The notes under the pieces were generated by a model, which searched no databases, was not told the DNA's origin, and saw only the letters and a program-made list of their open reading frames with translations. The position numbers and the translations under genes were made by a program. Positions 1-8,022 of a stretch of DNA of 10,235 bases are shown here, piece by piece. Each line of letters begins with the position of its first letter. The stretch's first letter is position 1. Location of the stretch: positions 1 to 10,235 of the forward strand of contig CAZSMU010000138.1 in NCBI GenBank assembly GCA_964607915.1. The letters run 5' to 3'. The stretch comes from JADJPL01 sp964607915. GTDB taxonomy: Bacteria; Bacteroidota; Bacteroidia; Chitinophagales; Saprospiraceae.

Positions 1-138
1 CCCTTGCTTTTCAATATAAAAAGTCTTCAAAAAGCTTCCCGTACCGTTGGTATAAAATGATACACCCCCTCGGTGCCGACTCGCATCCTATGCCGGGAAC
101 CCCTATCTTGCCTGGCAAGCGCCCTCAAAACCAACCCC
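1..138 (+). promoter_or_regulatory. Leader region upstream of the C25 peptidase gene, promoter not resolved
   Basis: This stretch holds no gene I can support and presumably contains the promoter and 5' leader of the large + strand gene. The first 65 bases are clearly AT-richer than the coding DNA. They contain an imperfect direct repeat, AAAAAG followed by TCTTC or CTTC, at 18-28 and 29-38. A TATAAAAT stretch lies at 51-58, just after a TTG at 46-48. I could not match the Bacteroidota promoter consensus (TTG near -33, TAnnTTTG near -7) convincingly, so no promoter is placed. No Shine-Dalgarno sequence precedes the ATG at 139, which is usual in this phylum. The end of an upstream gene could reach into the first ~60 bases, but this cannot be judged from the window. 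Confidence 0.35.
107..119. repeat. Perfect 6-bp inverted repeat in the 5' leader
   Basis: CTTGCC and GGCAAG flank a single T at 113, so the 13 bases read the same on both strands apart from the centre. The site ends 19 bases before the ATG at 139 and would lie in the leader if transcription starts upstream. It could be an operator for a dimeric regulator or chance; as an RNA hairpin it would be poor because the loop is too short without opening inner pairs. Confidence 0.3.
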
Positions 139-3100
139 ATGCGATACCTGTGCTTTTCTCTCCTTTTTGCAGCGCTCCCCTTTGCGCTTCTCCGCGGCCA
201 AATGCCGTACGGGACATCCGATACCTTGTATGGCCATGAATGGCTGGCAGAACATACTCCCTGCTTCAAAATACGGGTTGCCGCCGATGGGCGGTACCGC
301 ATCCCGCGGCACCTGCTGGCCAGTGCGGGAATACCCGTTTCAGAAATCGCAGGCAGGGACTGGGCCTTGTTCTGCCTGGGCCGGGAAGTCCCTCTGTACG
401 CCTCTTCCGGTAATGCCCCGCTCCCTCCGGAGGGCTTTCTGGAATTTGATGGCCGGAAAAACCGGGGCGAACTGGATCGCTTCTTGTACGCCCCAATCTA
501 TTCGGCACAACTCAACCCGGAATACAGCTTGTTTTCCGATACGGCTACTTATTTCCTGACCTGGCGAAATCGGAGTAAATACCCACTCGAAACACCGCCC
601 CCGCAAGCCGAAGCCGGGGGCTCGAACGCCCGCTATGCCCTTATCGCCGTCGCAGAATCCGGCGCGCATATCCTGCCGGCGGCCCTGAATGGATATCCGC
701 TCTTTGGAGCGTATAAAACCGGCGAGGGCTATGGCACCCCGCCGGCTACGCACTACGCCAAACGCATCCAGGCCCCCCATCGGGAAGCCGGCACAGACCT
801 CGTGTTGCGCATGCGCTTTTACAGCCCCGCCGGCCCAAACAGGGTGCGCATAACCCTCGCCACCACTCCCTGTTTCGACAGCACTCTCCACGGACCTGCC
901 GTAGAAGAAGTCCAACTGACCCTGCCACCCTCGGTCTCGCCGACCGAAGATATTGCCGTTCAGGTTCAGGCCGACTTGCCTTTCTCCATCGCCTGCCTTT
1001 ACCTCCACTACTCTCCCGCCCCCGGCCATACCCCCTCGGAAATCGCTTTCCCTGCACGCGAAGCCCGGGAAGTAGGCCAACTCATCCCCCTGGCACCGCT
1101 TCCGCCCTGGCCAGATACGGTGGACTATCTCATTCTTTCTGCCGATCTGTTCGTGGAGGGGGCTGCCCGGCGCTATGCCACATACCGCAGCAGCCCGGAA
1201 GGAGGCGGGTATCGAACGGCTGTCATCGGGGCGCAAGCGATACAAGACTACTTCGCCTACGGCATCGACCGGCACCCTGTCGGAATGCGCAACCTCATTT
1301 CTTTTTTGAAAAAACGGGGTCTGCAATCGGTTTTTATCCTGGGCAAGGGAGTGGAGTATCCGGGCCTGCGCCTTAGAGCACAGCTTCCCGGCTATTTCCT
1401 GCCTACTTTTGGAAGTCCCGCGTCGGACCAACTGCTGGCCACATTCCCCGGAGACCCCGTGCCCCATACGCCCATCGGGCGGCTCGCCGCTACCACCCCG
1501 CAACAAGTAGATGCCTACCTCCTGAAAGTACAGGAGCTGGAGCGCTACCTACAACCGCACAACAGGGACCGAAGCTGGACGAAACACAGCATACACCTGG
1601 CCGGCGGACAAAGCGAAGCAGAAAAAAACCAGATCCGCTCCTGCCTGGACACCCTGGCGCAACGCCTCAGCACCTACCCGCTGGGCATGCAACTCCATTC
1701 TTTTTACAAAACTTCGTTCGAAGCGCTCCCCCAAACCGCAGCGGGAAGCCTTACCCAACAAATAGACCGCGGGGCAGCATGGCTCACTTTTTTTGGCCAC
1801 TCCAGCTCCAATACCTTTGATTTCAGCATAGGAGACGTACAGAACCTACATAACGAAGGGAAATACCCCGTCTTTATCGCACTGGGATGCAGTGCCGGAC
1901 AAATTTTCAGCCCTTTCCGCTCCATGAGCGAAACGTATGTGCTCGAACCCGGGCGCGGGGCAGTGGCCTTTGTCGGAACCTCTTCGGCGGGCGAGCTGCA
2001 TACGCTGGGGGAAGCGCTTGGAGCGTTGTACCGAGCCCTGCAGCGCTCGCCCTGGCCCGTCGTGTTGGGCAATGTATTGCGGGAGAGTTTGGCCGAGTTA
2101 TCCGCTTATCTATCCCCGACTCGACGAGCCCTCATCCAAACGATGGTATTGCACGGCGACCCCGCCCTACGCCTTCCCTTTGCGCCAGCCCCCGACTTTT
2201 CGATTGTCCGGGGCTCCTTCCGCACCTCGCCTGCCGTACTCAGCGCCAGCCTGGACACCGCTCTCCTGCTGTTTGATATCGCCAATCAGGGGCGGGGCGA
2301 GCCCGATTCCCTGGACCTCCGGGTAGATCTGGTCCGGGAATCCGATTCCAGGCGGATGTCCTACCTGAAAAAGTACGCCGGCCCTACCCTTCCGCAAACC
2401 ATATCCCTTCCTTTCCCGGTAGCGGGCACCCTTGTACCTGGTCATTACCGCGTTTCCATACAAATAGACCCGCGAGAGCGCATCCGGGAATGGCCATTTC
2501 CGCACGCAGCGAAGAACAATACCCTCGACGCAGGTCTTGTTTCCATTTTGCCCGGCAGCGCCAGTCCCGTTTATCCCCCGCCCTACGGCGTAGTAGCCGG
2601 ACAGCATATCGAGCTCCTCGCCGCCCTGGCAGGCCCTCCTGAGCCGGGGTACCGCTTCGAACTGGATACCCTTGAAACCTTCGATAGCCCATTTTTGAAA
2701 AGCGGTGCCGGGCAATACCGCAACGGACTCCTCCATTGGCAGCCGGCCCTGTCGCCTGTCACCGGGCAAACCTACTTCTGGCGCATATACACGCCACGTA
2801 CACAGGCGCAGCACCCTGTTTCCTCAAAGCCGTTCAGCTTCACCGTTCGCCCCGCCGTACCGGCCAACTGGCTCCTCAGCCATTTTCAACAATGGGACGA
2901 CAGCCGTTTAGACAACCTCGTCGCCGATTCGGTACTCCAGCGTTTTCGCTTTGGTCCGCAGCACTTTGAAATCCGCGCGCTGTCCGGGCGATACCCCGAC
3001 TTAGGGCGGCCGGAAATAGCGGTCAACTACCATCCTTCCCGCTATTTTCCCTTCAACACACCCCGTTTTGATGCCGGTTTTTATGTAGCTGTATTCGATG

Positions 3101-4857
3101 GATACAGCGGCAGGCCCTGGAAAAACGAGCCGGGTAAACGCCTCGGAAGCTCCCTCCAGGAACAGGAACACCCCGCCCTACTCGATTTTATCGCCTTTCC
3201 TTTCCCTACTACCAGCCGGGAAGGACGCAGACGACTGATGGATTTTTTGGAAAATACCGTCCCGTCCGGCCATTTTGTGCTGTTGGTCAGCGTCTGCGAC
3301 AGCATCCGCTCTTTGCAGGGCGAACAGTGGGCCCTCGACGCAGCCACAGAGGGGAAAACAATCCTGAGCATACTCGCGAAACAGGGCGCCCTGCACCTCG
3401 ACCAGCTTACCCAAAGTCCGTTTTTGCCGTATATTTTCTTTTACCAAAAAGATCATCCCGGCTACCCTCCGCTCGAATCCGTCGGCCAGGCGGATGCCCC
3501 TCTTTCCCGAACCTGGGTCTTGCAGGGCATCGCCGACAGCGGCCGCCTCCTGTCCCCGCTGTCCGGACCGGCCCAATCCTGGAAGGCCCTGCACTGGTAC
3601 CTCTCTCCCCGCCAAGCTCCCCTTGACCCAGCTCCCACCCTCACCCTTTCAGGCGTGCGCACCGATGGACAAGACTCCCTGCTGATGGAGCCTATACGCC
3701 CCGGATATTCCGACTTGAGCGCGATAAATGCAGCTGAGTTTCCGTTCCTCCGATTGGACATACGCGCTAAAGACAGCCTCCAAGTTCCGGCTCCACTGGA
3801 CTTCCTGGGGCTGCACTATGTGGAAGCACCTGACTTCGGCCTTTTTTTTGTTCGGGACCCCACCCTGCCCAATCGCATCCCCAAAGGACAAAAAGGATAT
3901 ATCCCCTGCGTTATCCACCATTTTAGCAGCTATCGGGATAGCACTCGCTTGGCATATTCCCTGTTTCAAGGCGAGGTCCTGCACTTTTCCGATACGCTGT
4001 TTGTCCCGGCGGCACCGTTCCCGCAAACGCTTTTCCTGGAAATCCCGGGCGGCGCCTGGGAAGGCGACCTCTTGCTGCACGCAGTGGTCAATCCCGGGCA
4101 TACCCTCATCGAAAGAGACTATCAAAACAACCAGGCCGTATTGCCCCTTCAGATATTCCCGGACCAGACCCCACCTAAAATCAATGTGGATAGCCGGGGC
4201 AAAGCTATCCACAACGGCGAAGCATTGGACAACCAGCCGGAGATTTGTATCCGGGTCAGCGATCAACCCTGGTTTGGATGGCTCCGCGATACGCAGCTTA
4301 TAGAGGTTTTCCTCCGCCGCCCTACCCGTTCCGAGTGGCAACGCCTCAGCTTCCGGCAGGACCTGCTTTTCATTCCCGCCGATTCAGCCTCCGGAAAAAA
4401 CGAAGCGAAGGCCCTTTGGCAGCCCCTTCTGCCTGCATACGGAACCTATTCCCTGCTCATAAAAGCACGGGATATACAAGGCAATACCGCTGCCGATCTC
4501 GAAATTCATTTCGATGTGCTCCCCCGGCGGCAGGTTTTGCAGTGGGAGGCTTATCCCAACCCCTCCGGCGGAGCGTGTTGTTTCCGGTATATCCTCGCCG
4601 GTGAACAGCCGCCGCAGCGCTATACCGTTCGGATTTTCAACGCGAACGGCCAGGGGGTGCGATTGCTTTCGGAAACCGACCTCGGACCTCTCCACATCGG
4701 CACCCATCCGGGCGACCTTTGTTGGGACGGAACCGATCAAGGGGGAACCCCCCTGCCCGCTGGCCTCTATGTCGGCCAATTTATACCTGCGGAGGAATGG
4801 TCCGGGATACAAATCCCCTATCCTTTTAAAATTGTCCTGACGCGTCAGGCACCGTAG
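139..4857 (+). CDS. Secreted PorU-like C25 (gingipain-family) cysteine peptidase with T9SS type A sorting domain
   Basis: This 1572-residue protein is probably exported by Sec and then by the type IX secretion system to the cell surface or medium. The chosen ATG places a signal peptide directly at the N-terminus (about residues 1-21: basic Arg2, then a hydrophobic stretch). A GTG at 73 in the same frame would add 22 residues and bury that signal. Residues ~35-145 resemble the N-terminal region of PorU-like proteins. The C25 domain spans about 355-680, with GRLA at 447-450. The likely catalytic pair is His554 in FFGHSSS and Cys584 in ALGCSAG, 30 residues apart, much as in gingipains. A CARDB/Ig-like stretch ends near Asn793-Asn794, and a YFWR-type Ig segment lies near 879-882. 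An ILEI/FAM3-like domain follows at ~975-1108, then more Ig-like sequence. The tail (~1460-1572) has YPNPSGG, WDGTDQGG, LPAGLYV and a final FKIVL, as in type A sorting domains. It matches what databases call a putative sortase PorU2, but could equally be a secreted protease. Its substrate is unknown. The last 13 bases overlap the convergent glycosyltransferase gene. Confidence 0.9.
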   Translation: MRYLCFSLLFAALPFALLRGQMPYGTSDTLYGHEWLAEHTPCFKIRVAADGRYRIPRHLLASAGIPVSEIAGRDWALFCLGREVPLYASSGNAPLPPEGFLEFDGRKNRGELDRFLYAPIYSAQLNPEYSLFSDTATYFLTWRNRSKYPLETPPPQAEAGGSNARYALIAVAESGAHILPAALNGYPLFGAYKTGEGYGTPPATHYAKRIQAPHREAGTDLVLRMRFYSPAGPNRVRITLATTPCFDSTLHGPAVEEVQLTLPPSVSPTEDIAVQVQADLPFSIACLYLHYSPAPGHTPSEIAFPAREAREVGQLIPLAPLPPWPDTVDYLILSADLFVEGAARRYATYRSSPEGGGYRTAVIGAQAIQDYFAYGIDRHPVGMRNLISFLKKRGLQSVFILGKGVEYPGLRLRAQLPGYFLPTFGSPASDQLLATFPGDPVPHTPIGRLAATTPQQVDAYLLKVQELERYLQPHNRDRSWTKHSIHLAGGQSEAEKNQIRSCLDTLAQRLSTYPLGMQLHSFYKTSFEALPQTAAGSLTQQIDRGAAWLTFFGHSSSNTFDFSIGDVQNLHNEGKYPVFIALGCSAGQIFSPFRSMSETYVLEPGRGAVAFVGTSSAGELHTLGEALGALYRALQRSPWPVVLGNVLRESLAELSAYLSPTRRALIQTMVLHGDPALRLPFAPAPDFSIVRGSFRTSPAVLSASLDTALLLFDIANQGRGEPDSLDLRVDLVRESDSRRMSYLKKYAGPTLPQTISLPFPVAGTLVPGHYRVSIQIDPRERIREWPFPHAAKNNTLDAGLVSILPGSASPVYPPPYGVVAGQHIELLAALAGPPEPGYRFELDTLETFDSPFLKSGAGQYRNGLLHWQPALSPVTGQTYFWRIYTPRTQAQHPVSSKPFSFTVRPAVPANWLLSHFQQWDDSRLDNLVADSVLQRFRFGPQHFEIRALSGRYPDLGRPEIAVNYHPSRYFPFNTPRFDAGFYVAVFDGYSGRPWKNEPGKRLGSSLQEQEHPALLDFIAFPFPTTSREGRRRLMDFLENTVPSGHFVLLVSVCDSIRSLQGEQWALDAATEGKTILSILAKQGALHLDQLTQSPFLPYIFFYQKDHPGYPPLESVGQADAPLSRTWVLQGIADSGRLLSPLSGPAQSWKALHWYLSPRQAPLDPAPTLTLSGVRTDGQDSLLMEPIRPGYSDLSAINAAEFPFLRLDIRAKDSLQVPAPLDFLGLHYVEAPDFGLFFVRDPTLPNRIPKGQKGYIPCVIHHFSSYRDSTRLAYSLFQGEVLHFSDTLFVPAAPFPQTLFLEIPGGAWEGDLLLHAVVNPGHTLIERDYQNNQAVLPLQIFPDQTPPKINVDSRGKAIHNGEALDNQPEICIRVSDQPWFGWLRDTQLIEVFLRRPTRSEWQRLSFRQDLLFIPADSASGKNEAKALWQPLLPAYGTYSLLIKARDIQGNTAADLEIHFDVLPRRQVLQWEAYPNPSGGACCFRYILAGEQPPQRYTVRIFNANGQGVRLLSETDLGPLHIGTHPGDLCWDGTDQGGTPLPAGLYVGQFIPAEEWSGIQIPYPFKIVLTRQAP
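4836..4849. repeat. 14-bp perfect palindrome at the convergent gene junction, possible weak bidirectional terminator
   Basis: CCTGACGCGTCAGG is a perfect palindrome that covers the stop codon of the minus-strand glycosyltransferase (4845-4847) and ends five bases before the TAG of the C25 peptidase gene. As RNA it can form a 5-bp stem with a CGCG loop on either strand. In the minus direction it is followed by ACAATTTTAAAAGG, which is AT-rich but lacks a proper U-tract; in the plus direction there is no U-tract. It is the only obvious candidate for separating the two converging transcripts, but the stem is short and the constraint of two coding frames could have produced it by chance. Confidence 0.4.
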
Positions 4858-6056
4858 AGATGGGCCACGGCATCCGCCCCAAAGCGGCCTCGCATGGTTT
4901 CTATATGCGCCGGCTGTAAAACCCGGTCCGGCAGGGAGGACAGGAAGGCTGCCAGCTCCGCTACCGCCTCTTTCGTGCCCGGGTACAGCGCTATGCTGTG
5001 AAAGGTGGGGAAGTCGTCCTTCAGTAGAAGGGGTACCGGATCTTCCGGGTGTGCCGCGAGGTGCAGGACGGGGCGCATACTGTGCAGGTACTCCATCGTT
5101 TTCATGGGCAACATATGCGGCTCTGAGTACCCCAGGCTTAACAATACGTCGGATTCCTGCATGGCACGAAGCGATTCTGCATGGGCCAGGGAGCCCATGG
5201 GTAGGAGAAATGCTCTTTTTGGTATCGCAGATTGCCCAAATACCCTCAGCAGGAGCTTCTTTTCCCAGACCGGATACGAGCGGAAAAACGCGTCCAGCAG
5301 CCTCAGAAAAGGCGCTATATCCCGCAACCCGGGGATCAAACTCCCGAAATAATCTATACACAGCACCCCTCTTTCCTTAGTCGGACTCCGGATTGCAGAA
5401 CTACTTCCGGGAAGCACATGCGGCACAACCTGCACCGGAATACCGACGCCGGCCAGCCCCCGATACCAATCGGCCAGCTTGTGCGTATTGACATAGTTTT
5501 GATCTGCCGTTTGCAGGACCTGCACGTCTGCCCATCGGTTCAATCGGTGAAAATACCGGTGGTTGTTTTGGGGCAGGACTCCTTTTATGGAAAAAGGATC
5601 TCCGTGATCGGCGGCCCAGTGCAAAGCCGGAAAGCACTTTTTCAAGCCTAACCCGACCAGATGGGCTGTAAAAGGCAGCGAAATCGTATAGAGGCGATCC
5701 ACCAAACCCGCGCGTATCCAGCGGGAAGCCGTGAAAAAGGCAGAAAACAACCACCCCGCCGAACTGTCGGGCCACCAGAGTTTTTTCCAGCTCAGCGCCC
5801 GGAGGCGAAGCAAAAGGCGCAGGCTTCTGTCGGCTGGGCTGCGGTCTCTGGCAAATCGGCTGCCCAGCGGCCTGCGCCCCACCCGAAAGATACGGACCCC
5901 TCTTTCTTCGAGGTAATCGGGTAGCCCTGGTGCAGAGCGGCAAAGCACCCGTACCTCGTGTCCCCGTCGCGCCAAGGCAAACGCCAGTTCCTTCCAACGG
6001 TTGGCCCGCGGGTTTTCTTCGGGGAAAAACGTCACGCTGAGCAACAGGATCTTCAT
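4845..6056 (-). CDS. Glycosyltransferase, GT4-like (GT-B fold)
   Basis: This 403-residue protein is probably a cytoplasmic, retaining GT-B glycosyltransferase that moves a sugar from a nucleotide sugar to a growing glycan. The N-terminus MKILLLSVTF is a typical first Rossmann strand, followed by PEENPRANRW at 12-21 and RRGHEVRVL at 30-39, the usual GT4 N-terminal pattern. WAADHGDPFS at 147-156 resembles the aspartate-containing acceptor-side motif. YFGSLIPGL at 236-244 opens the C-terminal domain, and LPMKTMEYL at 316-324 is the nucleotide-sugar binding helix with its conserved Lys and Glu. Donor and acceptor cannot be read from the sequence. The ATG at 6056 overlaps the preceding stop as ATGA; an upstream in-frame start would add 30 residues before the Rossmann strand and is unlikely. 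It is the last gene of the operon, and its end overlaps the convergent C25 peptidase gene by 13 bases. Confidence 0.88.
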   Translation of the reverse strand: MKILLLSVTFFPEENPRANRWKELAFALARRGHEVRVLCRSAPGLPDYLEERGVRIFRVGRRPLGSRFARDRSPADRSLRLLLRLRALSWKKLWWPDSSAGWLFSAFFTASRWIRAGLVDRLYTISLPFTAHLVGLGLKKCFPALHWAADHGDPFSIKGVLPQNNHRYFHRLNRWADVQVLQTADQNYVNTHKLADWYRGLAGVGIPVQVVPHVLPGSSSAIRSPTKERGVLCIDYFGSLIPGLRDIAPFLRLLDAFFRSYPVWEKKLLLRVFGQSAIPKRAFLLPMGSLAHAESLRAMQESDVLLSLGYSEPHMLPMKTMEYLHSMRPVLHLAAHPEDPVPLLLKDDFPTFHSIALYPGTKEAVAELAAFLSSLPDRVLQPAHIETMRGRFGADAVAHLYGA

Positions 6057-7201
6057 ACTTTCGCAACTAAGTCCTTGTAACAGTCCCGCACTTTTTTCCC
6101 GCTTGAAACGACGCAAAACCCCGATTCCATCTTTTTGCGTGCGCACAGGGCAAAGGCCTTATACAGCGGCTCCTCCATCCCGGCAAACGCCAGGATGGCC
6201 TCTGACAGAGCCTCCACATCCCCTTCCTCGGCGAGCAGCCCGCTTTCTCCATGGGCCACTTCCGAGGGGATGTCGCAATGCCGGGTGGCGATCACCGGCA
6301 TCCCACTGGCCTGTGCATCGAGCAAGACCACCGGCGCCCCACCCTCGCAGTCGCCGGAAGGAGCGTGCATACTGGGATGCAGGAAGACCTGGCTTTTTTC
6401 CAGTATCGCATGCAACTGCCCGTAGGGTATCCCCCCCGACAGCGATACTTTGCCCGACAGGCCCGCCCGCCGGATATACGCCTCTACCAAATGGGCGTAG
6501 CGCTTATCCCGAACAGGCCCGTACAAATCCAGGTGCATATCCGGATATACGCGCAGGGCTCGCGCAAATGCCTGCACCGCCTGCAACTGGCCTTTGTAGG
6601 GCGCTATGCCCGCCACCTGTACCAGACGGAGCTTCCCCACCTCTTTGTTGCGCGCCCGAAAGGGAATAGCCCTCAAGTCCACCCCCATCGGCACTATCCG
6701 GATTTTATGGGCCGGGCAACCCAGGCGTTCCAACTGCCCGGCTGCATAAGGCCCTTCGCAAAGGATCGCCGCAGCGGCCGCAAACATCCGCCGGTAGCGC
6801 GACCGATAGGCAGGCCGCTCCTGCAAGATGCGGTGGTAATCAAACCCATAAAAGGAAACCAGGCCCGGAATGCCCACCTGCCCGGCTAAATGTACATAAT
6901 CAGCCCCCATGTTCCCAAAATGGCAGTGCAGTACCTCTATGGATTGCGCTGTGAGGTATCGCCCTAAGGCCTTCTCATAGCCCCCTAACTTGCGGAGCCC
7001 GAGATGGACCAGTCCCTGAAGGCATTGGGGATATGCGTAGCGCGGGTTCGGCCAGCGCAGCCCTGCGTCTGTTTCCCCGGTATCTGCCAGGTAGGTCAAT
7101 CCTGCAATGTGTGCCTCCACATCCGGAGTGTGGAGAATCTGCTGCCGTGCCCAGGGCATCGTGGGAGGCAAATATTCGGGAAAAATATGCAGTACCCTCA
7201 T
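6053..7201 (-). CDS. Glycosyltransferase family 4, WcaL/AmsK-like
   Basis: This 382-residue protein should be a cytoplasmic GT-B glycosyltransferase for a surface polysaccharide. It starts MRVLHIFPEY; HCHFGNMGADY at 92-102 and SFYGFDY at 116-122 match the acceptor-domain pattern of WcaL/AmsK-type colanic acid and amylovoran enzymes. GCPAHKIRIVPMGVDL at 161-176 marks the domain hinge. The C-terminal domain has APYKGQ at 200-205 and the segment from HPSMHAPSGD (275-284) through EGGAP (286-290) to VVLLDAQASG (291-300). Two expected residues differ: the arginine usual before the PYKG motif is Gly198, and the second acidic residue of the EG...E motif is Asp295 rather than Glu. Both occur in relatives as far as I recall, so activity is still likely. 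The gene overlaps the sulfotransferase stop and the next gene's start by ATGA, which implies translational coupling. An in-frame start up to 101 residues earlier would overlap the sulfotransferase heavily and is rejected. Confidence 0.9.
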   Translation of the reverse strand: MRVLHIFPEYLPPTMPWARQQILHTPDVEAHIAGLTYLADTGETDAGLRWPNPRYAYPQCLQGLVHLGLRKLGGYEKALGRYLTAQSIEVLHCHFGNMGADYVHLAGQVGIPGLVSFYGFDYHRILQERPAYRSRYRRMFAAAAAILCEGPYAAGQLERLGCPAHKIRIVPMGVDLRAIPFRARNKEVGKLRLVQVAGIAPYKGQLQAVQAFARALRVYPDMHLDLYGPVRDKRYAHLVEAYIRRAGLSGKVSLSGGIPYGQLHAILEKSQVFLHPSMHAPSGDCEGGAPVVLLDAQASGMPVIATRHCDIPSEVAHGESGLLAEEGDVEALSEAILAFAGMEEPLYKAFALCARKKMESGFCVVSSGKKVRDCYKDLVAKV

Positions 7202-8019
7202 GCCGGAAGGTAATTTTTGGAGGGCAGGTATCCCATCTCCGCCATGCCCTCTGCGCAGATATCCTCGATGTGTGCAAGAGGGTCCGCTCCGAAAAAGTCC
7301 GGCCAAGGGCAGCCTCTGTTTCGGCCCGGGGGTTGGAAAGGATGCATGTTCCAATTCGATATTTGCCGCTTCTGCGGTACATGTAGCGCAACACACAATT
7401 GAGCAATGGCATCTTCCGGGTTTGCAAGGAAGTCTTCGTATCGAATCCGGATAAACTCCCCGGGGTACTGTCGGTAAACGGCAAGTGCCCGCGCCCAGCG
7501 CCACGCCAGGGAGCAGACAGGGTTGCCTGCCGGGGCACCCATCCAGGTGTTATCCAGCACGTGGCCCCAGTGGGCGCGCAGGGGATCCGGCAGGGATACA
7601 GTGGCTACCTGCCCGGGCAGATCCAGTCGGTCCAGGATGCTGCGCAGGTTATCGCGCGGGTCTCGCACCACGAACACCTGGCGGGCCTGGGGATACAGCA
7701 CCCGCACCTGCTCGTACACAAACGTGAGGTTGCACTCTTTGATGACCGGCCTGGCAAATTCGATCCGCGCGTATCGCTGAATGGCCTTTTGCAGGCTGAG
7801 GCGCCCTTCGTGAAGCGCTTTTAGCACCGCAAAGTCCAGTCCCGGTACCCAGGTCGTCGCTCGCAGGTCTGCTGCGTATGCCAGCAGACTGCTTATCGCC
7901 GTCGTACCGGATTTTTGGTTGCCCATAAAAAAAATGGGGTCAGCATGCACCCGAAAGAAGGGATAGAGCCATGCACGGGTTTGGGGCCGACGCCAGGCGA
8001 GATAGGTAAAAGTATCCAT
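7198..8019 (-). CDS. PAPS-dependent sulfotransferase family protein
   Basis: This 273-residue protein should transfer a sulfuryl group from 3'-phosphoadenosine 5'-phosphosulfate (PAPS), most likely to a sugar hydroxyl of the glycan built by its neighbours. The 5'-phosphosulfate loop is GNQKSGTT at 33-40, with the P-loop Lys36. The 3'-phosphate site is VVRDPRDNLRSIL at 117-129, with Arg119 and Ser127 eight residues apart as in characterised sulfotransferases. The size fits bacterial members of the family. No signal peptide is seen, so it would act in the cytoplasm where PAPS is available, before export. The hydrophobic segments are those of the fold, not a membrane anchor. The ATG lies only three bases after the stop of the upstream glycosyltransferase and in the same frame. 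The substrate (sugar, lipid or peptide) is an inference from the gene neighbourhood. The PAPS-making genes are not in the window. Confidence 0.9.
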   Translation of the reverse strand: MDTFTYLAWRRPQTRAWLYPFFRVHADPIFFMGNQKSGTTAISSLLAYAADLRATTWVPGLDFAVLKALHEGRLSLQKAIQRYARIEFARPVIKECNLTFVYEQVRVLYPQARQVFVVRDPRDNLRSILDRLDLPGQVATVSLPDPLRAHWGHVLDNTWMGAPAGNPVCSLAWRWARALAVYRQYPGEFIRIRYEDFLANPEDAIAQLCVALHVPQKRQISNWNMHPFQPPGRNRGCPWPDFFGADPLAHIEDICAEGMAEMGYLPSKNYLPA

Positions 8020-8022
8020 GGG

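Noticed and set aside
1..60. Short open frame at the window's left end, possibly the end of an upstream gene (stop TGA at 58-60).
   Set aside because: Only about 19 codons are visible, in AT-rich DNA, with no recognisable motif; it cannot be told from chance.
73..138. GTG start extending the C25 peptidase by 22 residues.
   Set aside because: The extension lacks signal-peptide character and would bury the clear signal sequence that begins at the ATG at 139.
340..1506. A 388-codon open frame on the minus strand opposite the C25 peptidase gene.
   Set aside because: It is low-complexity, Arg/Gly-rich and matches no family pattern. The + strand frame has signal peptide, catalytic motifs and sorting domain throughout, so this is a shadow of GC-rich coding DNA.
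3842..3849. T8 run inside the C25 peptidase gene as a possible phase-variable tract.
   Set aside because: Eight Ts encoding Phe codons are short for slippage-based switching, and the frame is intact with no accompanying features.
4384..5361. A 325-codon minus-strand frame across the convergent junction.
   Set aside because: It runs in another frame through two genes with clear motifs and starts inside the last glycosyltransferase; no family resemblance.
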